Assembly: GCA_003117195.1 (NCBI GenBank)
Contig: BDSI01000065.1
Span: 100,001 to 164,000 of the forward strand
Direction: 5' to 3'
Origin: Eudorina sp. 2006-703-Eu-15
Taxonomy: Eukaryota > Chlorophyta > Chlorophyceae > Chlamydomonadales > Volvocaceae
Length of the DNA stretch: 64,000 nt
Each line of letters starts with the position of its first letter. Within the stretch, counting starts at the first letter, position 1. This document shows positions 39,182 through 51,100 of this stretch, piece after piece. Made by a program: the position numbers and the translations under genes. The notes beneath the pieces were generated by a model, which saw only the letters and a list, made by a program, of their open reading frames with translations, did no database searches and was not told the origin of the DNA.

Positions 39182-42100
39182 TCACGTGGCAACAATTCGC
39201 GCCCCTCGCATTGTGGCCTTCCGCCAGTACGCCGCCGCGCCCACCGCCGCGATCGCCACTGCGGCGCCCGCCACCGCGGCCCCCGCCGCGATGGCTGCCG
39301 TGTTTTGCTTCATGCCGCCGCCTGACCCGGACCCGGCAGCCGACCCCCCGGTACTGCTGCTGCCGCTGCTGCCGCTGCTGCCGCTGCTGCCACCGCCCTC
39401 TGACGGGACCGCAACACGGTCCGCGTTATCCGAGGCGGCAGATGCCCCAACCGCGGTGGATGACGCGTCGCCGGCTGTCGTCGTCGCCGTCCCCGTCGTC
39501 GGCACCGCAAGCGGCTCGATGTTCTCCGACGCGTCCGCGGGCACCACCTCGGCCTTCTGCGCGGAGATGGAGGCGGCCTGGCCGCTGCCCCACACCGTGC
39601 TGGACCCGCCCGTGCCGGTGGTGTTGGCGCCGGTGTAGGTGTAGCTGCCGATGTAGCCGGCCACCCCCGGCGCGCAGACCTTGCTGAGGATGGTGGTGCT
39701 GGACCAGGAGGTCGTGGAGGTCTTGACGACCCCGGTGCCGATCGAGACGGTTAGGGTGACGTTCAGCACGCCCGCCTGGTACCAGCGTACGCACACGTGG
39801 TAGTCGGTTGATTGCGGTTGCTGGCCGGTGACGCCCGTGGGCCAGAACGCGACCTCGCCGTTGGTCCTGTTCGCGATGTTGATGTTATCGCCGCCGTGCA
39901 CGCCGCCGGCCACGAAGCGGTTGTACTGCGCGAGCTCGTAGGCGCTGCCGCCGAAGCTCCAGGCGACGATCATGTCCCAGTCGAAGATGGTGCCGTCGTT
40001 GGTTCCGGAGCTGGGGGCCCACTGGGTGCGGAAGGTGAGGCCGAAGAGGCTGGAGGAGGAAGAGGAGGAAGAGCCGCAGGCGTCGGCAGGCGGTGGCGCA
40101 GGTGACGGCGGCGGCGAGGGCGGCGGCGAGGGCGGTGGTGAGGGCGGTGGCGACGGGCGCGACGGCGGCGGACGCGACGGCGGCGACGGCGGCGGACGCG
40201 CTGGCGGCGACGGCGGCAGCCGGACCGACGGCGGCGGCAGGGCCGACGGCGGCGGCAGGCTTGCTGGCGGCGACGATGGCACCGCCGGCGGAGGCGGGGA
40301 GGACACCCAGGACAGGTCGAAGCTGCCCAGATAGCCCCGCGCCGTCTTGTTGCATTCGGTGTTGCGCGGGAAGGTCGTGTCGATGACGCTGGTGTTGGTC
40401 TGAACCACCTGCCCCAGGTAGTACACGCTCAGCGTCACCTGCGCCAGCGGCTTCTTCGTGCTGTACCACCGAGTGCACACATCGTACGACACGGACGGCG
40501 GCAGTCGGTCATCCCGCCAGAAGACGTACTCGTAGTTGACGCCGTTGTCCATGTTATCGCCGCCGTACCCGCCGTTCAGGCCGCCCCGAAACCAGTAGCT
40601 GAGCTCCTGGTACACCCCAAGCACGCGCGCGCCAACGACGATGTCCAGATCGATCAGCCGGTTCTCGCGGCCTGCGGTACGGCGCCGCACGGACGCGCAA
40701 GCACACGTCATGCATCAGCCGGCGGTTTGGTACGTGTATTTTGTGTCTTACATGGTGAGACGCGAAAAGCGAAGTCCAGCGTAATAAAGAGGCGATACAG
40801 GCGATAAACCCTAAAACCGCTGGAGAACCCTAAACCCGAACCACGTGTGTGGGGGGTTGTGCGGGTGTGGGTGTTTCGTGAACAGCCCATCCGGACCGAA
40901 GTGTGCCTATGTGTGTGTATATATATATATATGTGGAAGCTCCCTTCTTGGCAGGCACGTACGCCCGAGCGACATGGTTCCAGAGCGGACTCACCCAGAA
41001 TGCCGCCCAGGACCGACCAGTCGGTGCGGAAGGCCAGGGTGTACGACGGCGGGAAGGCAACTGGCGGCGGCGGCGACGCCACCGCCCGCGCCGCCGCCGC
41101 CGTGTTGTTGGGGTTGTAGCTGAATATGTAGCCGGGCGAAGTGGGGTCGCAGGGCGTGTTGTACACCAGTTGGCTGGTCGTATCGAAGACCTTGTTCGAC
41201 ACCGCGACGGCGTAGCCCTTGAACACCGTCGCCACCGTCCTCATGACGGGAGTTTCCGTGATCTCCCAGGCGGCACACACGTGGAAGGTGGTCTGCGGCG
41301 GCGTGATGCCGGTCTGGAAGAAGGCGACCTCGTACATGGTGAAGGAATCGATGTTGTCGCCGCCGTGTATGGCGCCCCCGACGCCGTTGGGGTCGGTGTC
41401 GGGCGACACGGTGTAGGTGACGCCGCCCACGGTCCAGGACACGACGAGGTCCATGTTGGAGAAGGCGGGCGGCTCGTCGGGCGCGCGGTTGTTGAAGCTG
41501 CTGCCCGCGTAATCGTAGTCGTAGTCGTTGGCCTGGCCTGCGGCGTGCAAGCAGCGCGCGCGGGCGGGCGGGAGGTTGAGAACGCAGCAGGCGGGGAAGC
41601 AAACGCCGCCGCCGGGACGAGATAGACGGGTGCGTGGTGGGTGCGCGGAAGATGCGAGGCGCGAGCGCGGCAGGGTTACAGGCGACCGCGAAAACGCAGG
41701 CCAAGGCGAAGCGAGCCGAGGACCGAATGAACGAGGGATTGGGAAAACGGGCTACAACGCACGAACTACTCCCAACCTTATGTGCCTGCAAAGGGGATGC
41801 AGCTGAAGATACATACCCTCATGACGTATAACATACATCATGAGGAGCGCGCGGCAACTAATTGAACACGCACCATTGACGGGGTAGAAGTCCAAGCGGA
41901 ACGTGAGAGGGTAGGGGTAGAAAGGCTTGTCGGCCATCTGCGGCACCGGCGCCGCCGGCGGCGACGGCGACGGCGACGGCGGCGGGGAGCTGACGGGCGG
42001 AGGCGACGGCACCCGCGTGGACCGCGCCAACCGAATGTTTTGCCACGGGTCGTCCTCGGCACACGCGATCATGAACAGGTTCATGGCGATGTTGCTGGCG

Positions 42101-45100
42101 TTCATGAAGTAAGGCCGGAGGCACTTCCGGTCATCGGGGCCGAGGCCAAGCGTGTTCAGGGGCGAGATCAGGTACCTGCGAGGCGCAGCAAGAGGAGGAG
42201 TTGGACGATAAATATTATGGCGCTTCGTCGGTCAGGCAGGATGTATGATGTGTGTATGTGTCAGTAGTACTCCGCCAGCGGCGCTAGCTACAGCAGGCGA
42301 TGACACTGCAGTCGGGTCGCGGAACCCTAAACCCTAAACCCTAAACCCTAAACCCTAGTACTCACCCGTCGGCCGCAAGGCGGTTCTTGTAGAAGGCCCA
42401 CTTCTGCCCGGCCGCGCCGGTGCAGGGGTCCAGGGTGATGCGCGTGTTGGTGCTGTTGGTGCGGGCAGCCAGGCAGGAGCCGACCGGGTCGCGGATGGTG
42501 TAGACGTAGGTCCCGTTGCCGAAGGCTGCGATGGGGGAAGGGCGGGCAGCAGGTAGGGGCACGGCAGCAAGACGCGGGTGTCGCGTACATACATTCAGGT
42601 GTGTCGCGCAGGGGTGCGTCCCAGTTCATCTTCAGACAGACAGACAGACCGGGCCCGACGCCGTGATGTCGTACGCCGCCGCGCCAGGCATTCGATGATC
42701 CATTACATCCTAGCCTGTACCCCAACAACCGTGAGGTGTGTATACATGTGATATATACTGACCTCTTTCCTCTGAGAAAGTGAAAACGGAGGCTCCCGTA
42801 TCGCTGCAGGACGTGTTGACGGACAGGAAGGTGCCGTTCCGCAACGAGCCGAAGCACCACCCGTTGTTCAACGTGAGGACGTTGGGAGCCGGCATGCCGT
42901 CCTGCAAAGAAATCAACATACAGAAAGGCCGGCCGTCAGCGGCAGGCACGGCCGACGCACGTTTCACTCCCTTCTCTCAGCGCGCGCACGTGTCGATCGT
43001 TCAAGGATACCACATCGCTTCATTCCCCCAGCTCCGGAAACAACGCACGCACCGTTGTTAGCCGCACGGCGGGCAGGCTGAAGGACATGGTGGTGGCCGG
43101 ATTGTACTGCGTGCGCAGCGTGCCGTTGAAGTGCCCCACCACCGCCACCGCCCAGCGCTGCGGCAGCTGCGCGTCCGCGTTGGTGAGCAGCCGGTGCGTG
43201 ATGCTGGTGCCGACCACCACCAAGTTGATCAGGTCGCCCGCCTTGAGACCCGTCAGCTCAATCCTCTCCACGGTGTTGACGTTATCTGAAGGGGGGTAGG
43301 TGTCATCAAGGGTTGGCGGGGTGTCAAGCAAGGGTTGGCGGGGTGTCAAGCAAGGGTTGGCGGGGTGTCAAGCAAGGGTTGGCGGGGTGTCAAGGGTTTA
43401 CGGGGTGCGTTGTGCTTCAACAGGTAGATGCATCGGTAGATAAATAGACCTGCCCTGGGCTGCAGCTCACGCACCCGCGCGAGTCTGGTTGTAGCCGAAG
43501 AAGCTGTTGTTGCGGTTGTTGATCTGGTACCCGAAGTCCAAATCGTTCACCAGGTCCCTCACCGCCGAGCCGGAGCCGGGGTAGTCGTACCAGACCAGGG
43601 TGGCATACACGGGCCTGCAGGCAAGACGGAACACACACACACACACACACACGCGAGGAAATCAAGTTGCACTATTATTTCCTGTTGTTTTCTTTTCGAG
43701 GACACGCACAAGTGCCACGGACGCGTGGACGTGTGGGCACGCGGGGGCATGTTATGTTCTCCGTCGCTCGCTGCTGCTTGGGTTCGGAGCTGTGGACCGA
43801 TGCACGCGTGTGACGACTGACGAGACTCGCAGCTTGGTCGGGCGTGTACGGTAGTAGTAATAGCCGTTACAAGGTAGACCCGGGCGTGTACGGTAGTAGT
43901 AATAATCGTTACAAAGTAGACCCGGGCGTGTGTTGCAAATATTTTTGAAAGATATCATTCATACTTGATGTCCGCACGCGCTGGCGGCCACATCTCCCGT
44001 CACGTACCCGGTGCCCGTGGCCCGGATGCCCCGCAGCCAGATCATGTCGCCCTGGTTGATGACGCCGTAGTCGGCCACTTGCAGCCGGAAGTTGGGGTTG
44101 GTGACGCCCGGCAGCGGCAGGGCGCCGCTGAGGTCCAGGCGGCCCCAACCCTGGAGCACACACACACACACACACGCAGGAACACGGACACAAAGAGAGT
44201 GAGTGAGCGAGTGAGTAAGCCCATCGGGCACCCATCCTGGCATCCGCGGGATAGGGTTCCGCGGTCTAGGACTTCGGTGTACAGGCGCACACAGGGACGC
44301 GGAACGAAAGCGCGCTGCAGGTGTGTCGACCGCTCCGCGACCGTTTGGCCACCTCACCCACCCATACCCCCACACTGTGTGGTACCCGCTGTGTGGGCCG
44401 CACAGCGGGTACCCGAAGCCCGGTACACCAGGTAACGAACCAAGTCGGGTCAGCCCTGCCTCCTCTTCTTTTCTTCATCACCACGGCACACCACAGCCGC
44501 ACAGGACGGGGTAGGACTCACCTGGTACCCGTCCGGAGCCGCGCCCAGGGTCCTGCCACCGGCCAAGGTGTAACCACCCTGCAGGGGCAGAAGAACACAC
44601 ATTGTACTCTTGTAAACACACGTTCCAGCGCGCGAAGGGAACCGGGGAAGCCGTGGGACCCCAGCCAGCCGTGACGGAGGCGGACGAGTGGATAGGGCGC
44701 GAGTGGGTAGGGCGCGAGATGATAGGGTGCGAGTGGGTAGGGTGCGGGTGCAGTCCACGGATGCACTGAAGTAGAGCACCGGTACACATGACATCTATAT
44801 CCATGCCGAAGTACGAGTAGTGTGCACACAACAGCAGTGGTCGGCGCGCGGGCGGGGTTCAATTTTAAACACAACAGCAGTGGTGTCGGCGGTGCTCCTG
44901 CTGCGACGTTTTATTTGGCGTGGCGTGCCCCCATCCAGTGCGATTGCATCCCACCCACCGCCAGCGAATCAGCACCAGCGATGGCCAGCGCCTGCAAGCA
45001 CGCAAACGCAGACATGACAGACAGCAGAGGGCGGGGGCGCCCGCCGAGGTTGAACTTACATACAAACATACATGTACATCTACCGTATCTGCCTTTGTGC

Positions 45101-48100
45101 ACAAACGACCATAGAAGGATGATCATCATCTAGAACATTCACCCATGCATCGGGGTGCTGACTGCTGAGTGGCACGCACGTACACCCCCCGACGGGCTTT
45201 CTAACTGGTCGTCAGCAGTCATTTATTTACTAAAGCGCGCTCTTAGGTTGAGAACTGGCATACACGGATTGGTGATTGTCGGGTCAGGAGACAGGAGTCG
45301 CTTGGGCCGCTGGTGGGTGCAGCTCATCAACAAGCAGCTCCCGCACACGCAAGGCACGTGTTCCGGCGGGCGGGTTCCTTGGGCGCGTACGTCCCACACC
45401 GGCGGACGCGGCCCCACCCACCTTGAGCAGCATGCCGGAGGGCTCGAAGGGCACAGACGACGGGTCGTTCTTGACGCCGGTGGGGTAGAAGCCGTCCCTG
45501 CAGGCAGGGGATACGAGGGGCCACAACGAAGCCGCGCGATCGATACACGCACGCACGCGTCCCGTCCCCAGCTCAGCGAACACCTGCTGGATCGGACCCC
45601 TCCCTCCCTCCCTCCGCCGGTTCCCTCCCCCGTTCCCCATGCGCCTGCACCTCTACACACGGGACGCACCCCGGCCCCCCCCCCGGTGGCTGTTTCTTTT
45701 TGACCCTGGACCAACCCCCCGGTGGCTGTTTCTTTTTAACCCGGGACCAACCCCCCGGTGGCTGTTTCTTTTTGACCCTGGACCAACCCCCCGGTGACTG
45801 TTCATTTTTAACCCTGGACCAACCCCCCGGTGGCTGTTTCTTTTTAACCCTGGACCAACCCCCCGGTGGCTGTTCATTTTTAACCCTGGACTCCCCCCGG
45901 TGGCTGTTTCTTTGTAAACCTGGACCCCACCTGAAGTACTGCCGCATGAGCGCCAGGTGGCCGGTGACCAGCGGAGTGGCCATGGAGGTGCCCTGCACGC
46001 AGCGGATACCGGCGGGGCCCACCGAGATGGGGGCGGTGGGCGGGGGCGCGAAACGAACGGTCGGTCACATGCCTGCGCTGACGGACGGTGGATGCTGAGC
46101 GGACAGAAACCTCGGACAGCAAGATAGAGGCCTCCGGTTCGAGGTCTTGCTCTTTGCTCCCTTTTTACGACCCCTTCGTGCGCTGCTGCAGTCCTGGCTA
46201 ATGGTTTCCACGCACGACTCCGTGCCTTGAAGTGTTTGAATCGTTCTTCCACACCCGTCTAGACGCGACACACAGTTTCGCTCTCCTCTCACACCGTGTG
46301 TCGCGTCTAGACGGGTGTGTATGGCTATGCTAATAAGCACACGGTCATCCGTCAGCGGCCGCGCGGCAAACACACCTGGTAGCGGATGGTTCTGTTGCTG
46401 CAGGTGGCGCCTGAGGCAAGTAAGGGCGGCGGAAAAGGGGGCGCGAGCGAGTGAGAGGGATTTAGAGTGAGAGGAATGAAGCCGGCCGGGGACCGACGCG
46501 CGCGTCATCTACTTCACTTGCACATCACGGACCACTAACGGAAGAGGAGGTCTGGGAGGTCTAAGAGGCACGGGACAAGGGACGTCCACGATGCATGATG
46601 GGGACGGCGGCAACCCATTCCCGAACAGGCGGGGGAGACCACAGACAGGCGGCCACCGCCCAACACGGCTGAACAACGCAGCTGCTGCTTGCTCGACACG
46701 CAGCGAGGCATGCAGATCAGGAGCTGATGAGGTGGCATCGCATCGCAGAGGTGGCATCGCTCCCTCGAGCCGTCGCCGTGCATATGTACGTGTATGGCTA
46801 CCTGTGGCATCCGGGTTGAAGGCGCCCGCGTCCGCGGAGAGGATGCCCGGGGCACCTCCGGGCGCCACCAGGTCGGGCTTGATGCGGCCGTCCTTGAGCG
46901 GCCCCGCGCCGGAGAAGGGGGCGATCGCGTCGATCCCCAGGTTGATGTTGGGCTGCGGTGCGTCAGGGTGGTTGTTGGGCGGGTTCACACGGCATGACGT
47001 TTTTAGTTGGGGTTCGCACGGAATGGGGTGTATGTTGGGTTCGCACGGAATGGCGTCGGTCAGAAGCTCAGAACGCAGGCGCGCGACCGTACACCAGCAA
47101 GCTAGCTAGCTAAGCAGCTAAGCAGCAGATGATGGGGGCCCCAGCAGGCTCGGCGGTACGCCGGTCATGTTGTTGACACAAGTGATGAAGAGCCATGCCG
47201 TCGCGCAAGGCAACTCGTTTTCTAGCTATCCATGCGTCTCGGCCCCACATACAGAAGCCAACTCGCTCACATAGGTGACGGCCGTCATGGCGGCGTTGCT
47301 CGCGTTGTTGCGGGCGATGCTCCTGGCGGCAAGACCCGTGGCCTGCGAGCATCCGCCCAAGGTGCGTGGGCAGAGGTAGGACGAAGAGGAGCGAATGAGC
47401 GAGGTCGGCAGGAAGGGACCGAAGGGCACCGCGTGGTGATGAGGTGTGATACCGTCTCGGCCGACAGGAGTACGGGAGTACGGCGGTATCCGCGGGGTCC
47501 GTTGTAACATCCTTAATAACGAATAATACGGTGGTGGGCACCGACGATGAATGGGCACGATTCGTCAGCGGCAATGAATCCCCGCCGCGCGCCTTCGTTC
47601 GTTCATTCTTCGTTTGTAGTGTTGCGTGGCGGAAACGCGGAATGAATGCGGCGTACGCCTCAGACCCGCGCCATCTACGTATGAATGTGGCGTCTCGGAA
47701 TGAACCGCTCCACATACGGTACTAGCTCTCACGCACCCACCCTGTTCGTGAGGCCCCAGACGCCGGAGGTGGGCGTGGAGTCCAGGTTGACCTCCTCGAT
47801 GAAGGCGTTCTCGTCGGACACGATGAACAGCACCGCGGTGGCGTTGCGCGCGAAGGCGAAGGTGGCGCGGGTGGCCGGGGTGCAGTTGGGCGCCGACTGG
47901 AGCAGGTCGATGAGCACGACGGCGCCGGCGACGTTGTTGATGAGGCTGCTGCAGGCGCTCTCGGGGTTGGCCATCCGAACCGGCAGCTCCTGGACGGATA
48001 TATAGCAAATAATCGAGGGAGTATTATTAGTATCGAGTGGGAGCATTAAAAATGAGGAGATATATAAATTTAGAGTATTTGGGAAATTAATAGATGGAAG

Positions 48101-51100
48101 CGGATGGACCCACCATCCATCTAGCGGAGGATGTTTCGCGGCTGCATGGACCAAGCAAATTAACGGTACGGTGTGCGCACTGCAGAGCAACGCATGACGG
48201 CCCCTCCACGGACTCCCAGGCAAGTTGGTAAGTGCTCCGTCGCGCAGCCGCACCCCCGCACCCCCCCCACCTACAGACCGCCAACCCACCCATCCACACC
48301 CCACCTTGTCGCGCATGAGGTTCATCCAGGCGTTCAAACTCGAGCCGCGTCGGGGCCATATCTGCGGAAGCAAACAGGACACACACACACACACACGGGG
48401 ACTCAGATATCTTTTACATACGCGGCTCAGTTAATCATTCACGCACGGGGGGAGGGTTGGTTAGATCGGTTCCACTGTACGACATATGTCGCTAGAGGCA
48501 GGATGGAGTCGCCGCTGCATGCATACTTGAATACATTCTCATACACCCACCACGCACCGCGAATGACTGTCGGGTGCTGTTTGTGGTGCCGTTAACGGTG
48601 CTGTTGACGGTGTAGCGGAACAGGAACACTCGGTTTACGGTGACGTCGGATGTGTTCTTGGGGACCGGGAGCGATGCGCCGATGGTCAGGACGTTCTGCG
48701 GAGGAAGAGGAGGAGAAGGGTCAAGCCGCCATCGCGGGCGACACAGCAGATTGATACGTACCCAATTCAGGAGACGTGCGCGGCCATAGGGAATACACGA
48801 AAGCTAGCCACATTGCAACGCCGCAGGGGGTTGGTATTGAGAATCCGGGCGGACCATGGGGGCACTACGATACCTGGCTGGTCAAGCGCGCACCGACCCA
48901 GGGCCGCCGTATCGATTGAACGCCCCGAAACCATCTCCCTCCCTCGCGTAGCGCTGTGCGCGACTGCCGCCGCGCGCAGCAGCAGCCGCCCCGTACAGAA
49001 CGAGGCAGCTGTTCCCCGTGTCCCCCGTGCATGCGCACCTTGGCAGTTCCCGGCGCCGTAACGGACGTCGTCAGCCCGTTGAAGCCTGCGGGAGGGAGGG
49101 AGGCAGCGGGGGTCCGCAAACCGCACTGGATGTCAGGTCCGCTCCCGCACAGGTCCACTCGCGCACACAAACAGTGAACCCCACAGCAGTAAACACGGTG
49201 AACCCTAAGGCCAAATCGGATTACGCCGTCCCGTACTTACCGTAGTTTCCTGCCGCGATGACGGACAGGAAGTCCGGGTTGCGCCACGCGAAGGAGTCGA
49301 ACTGCCGCGAGTACTCCAAGTAGGAGGTGGCCAGCGCGGTCGCTTGGGACCAGCTGTCCGATCCCAGACGGGCGCCCGCGGCGTAGTGGTACTGTCGTCG
49401 TAGCACACAGCGCACAGCACACAGCACACAGCACACGTATATGCAATTATGCATGCATCGTGGGATGCGCGCAGTGACACGACGCACAGAGGGACGGGCC
49501 GGCATACAGTCCAGGCGCAGGGACAGACAGAAATAATGCAGTCCAAGCGGCAGCATCGTCGGCCCGATCAACGTTTCCTTCGATGAAGGGCGATCTACCT
49601 CTGATGAGGGCGGGGCGATCCATCTCTGATGAACGGGGGTTCTACTGAATGACAGAGGTTGAACTGCTCACCGAAAGCATCTTGGAGTCCAGCGGCCACG
49701 GCACGTTGAGCCAGGTGGAGTTGGGCGGCGCGATGTCGTACATGCTGATCCGCGCGAAGGGCGCCGAGCCGGTGGCTGCGTCGTTGACCAGCCGTCCGCT
49801 GCTGTCCAGGATTGCGCCGCCCACGCTGCCCGCGACGTGCGTGCCGTGGCCGTCCACATCATCGCCGAACCACCACAACGCTGTCGTCGTCAAGTACATA
49901 CAGCAGGAGGAGGGGGAGGAGGAGGAGGAGGAGGGCGTGAGGGCGTGTGTGTACTGGAGAGTTCCGAGTTCCTAGCATGTCCTGCTGCGAGTTCCGGCGC
50001 ATCCGAACCCACCCCAACCCAACCCAACCGAAGCCCACTCAGCAGCACAATGCTGCGCGGGCAGAGCTAGCCACCCAACTGGAGACGCGCAGGGCGGCGG
50101 TTACGGCGGTCAACGGTCAACGGTCAACGGTCCGTCTGATTGATCCGCCAACATACAGCCCACCCGTTTTGTGGTCTCATGACGCCTCCCTCCCGCACCG
50201 CAACGTCACCTCGGCCCCCGCCCCCGGACCCCCAGCGCCTCCCGCCTCCCGCTGATTCCCCGGCCACGACCCCACCCTCGCTCTTTCGAGCCGCACTGCC
50301 CCACGCGCCCCGCCCCCACACCGCACTCACGTGATCCCTCCGGCAGCATGTACTGCACCACCTTGCGGTGCGTGGGCGTGCTGAGCCGCAACGGGTTTCC
50401 GACGAACTGTGTCCTCAAGCTGCCCAGCCGAATGCGGTCATCAATGAAGGAGCAGTGGCTCATGTCCAGGCCGGTGTCGTCCACCTGAGACCAGGGAGGG
50501 AGCGTGAGGGTACATACGTGACACGGCACCATCTGGGCGCTCCCTCTCTCTCCCTCCCTGGCTCCCTCTCTCCCCCTCTCTCTCCTTCGCTGTCCCCCTC
50601 CCTCCCCGGGATCACCTCTCCGTCTCGCCCTCTCTCGCCCTCCCTCCCTCCCTCCCTGCCAGGCCACCCAGAGCACGGATCGAGCGGCCCTCCACTCACC
50701 CCGACAATGATCCCCTCGCCGCGGCCCTCCACTCACCCCGACAATGATCCCCTCGCCGCGGCCCTCCACTCACCCCGACAATGATCCCCTCGCCGCGGAG
50801 GTTGGCGTTCCAGTAGGGCCGCATCGCGGCGGCGGTGGTCGAGACGTTGAACTGGGCAGCCGTCAGGTTCCCTGCGCGAGTGCACACCGTGCAGAACGCA
50901 TCCCCCAAGTGTTACGCCCAAGTGTTACGTGCAGGATCAACACGGCCTCCGGCCGGCCCCAAGCGAAAAACGCCCGCTCGTTGGCTGGAAGGGTTCAGAA
51001 GACCCTTCGGAGCACCGACCTCGAAGCGACTGTCGCTGTGCAGGTGCCCCTGCCGAGCGTGCGCCGCCCACGGACTGACTCAAAGCCCCGTGATCCGTGA

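Noticed and set aside
50690..50812. CRISPR-like regularly spaced repeats
   Set aside because: The units are directly adjacent with no spacers, in a eukaryotic intron; the same holds for the arrays at 45683 and 43300.
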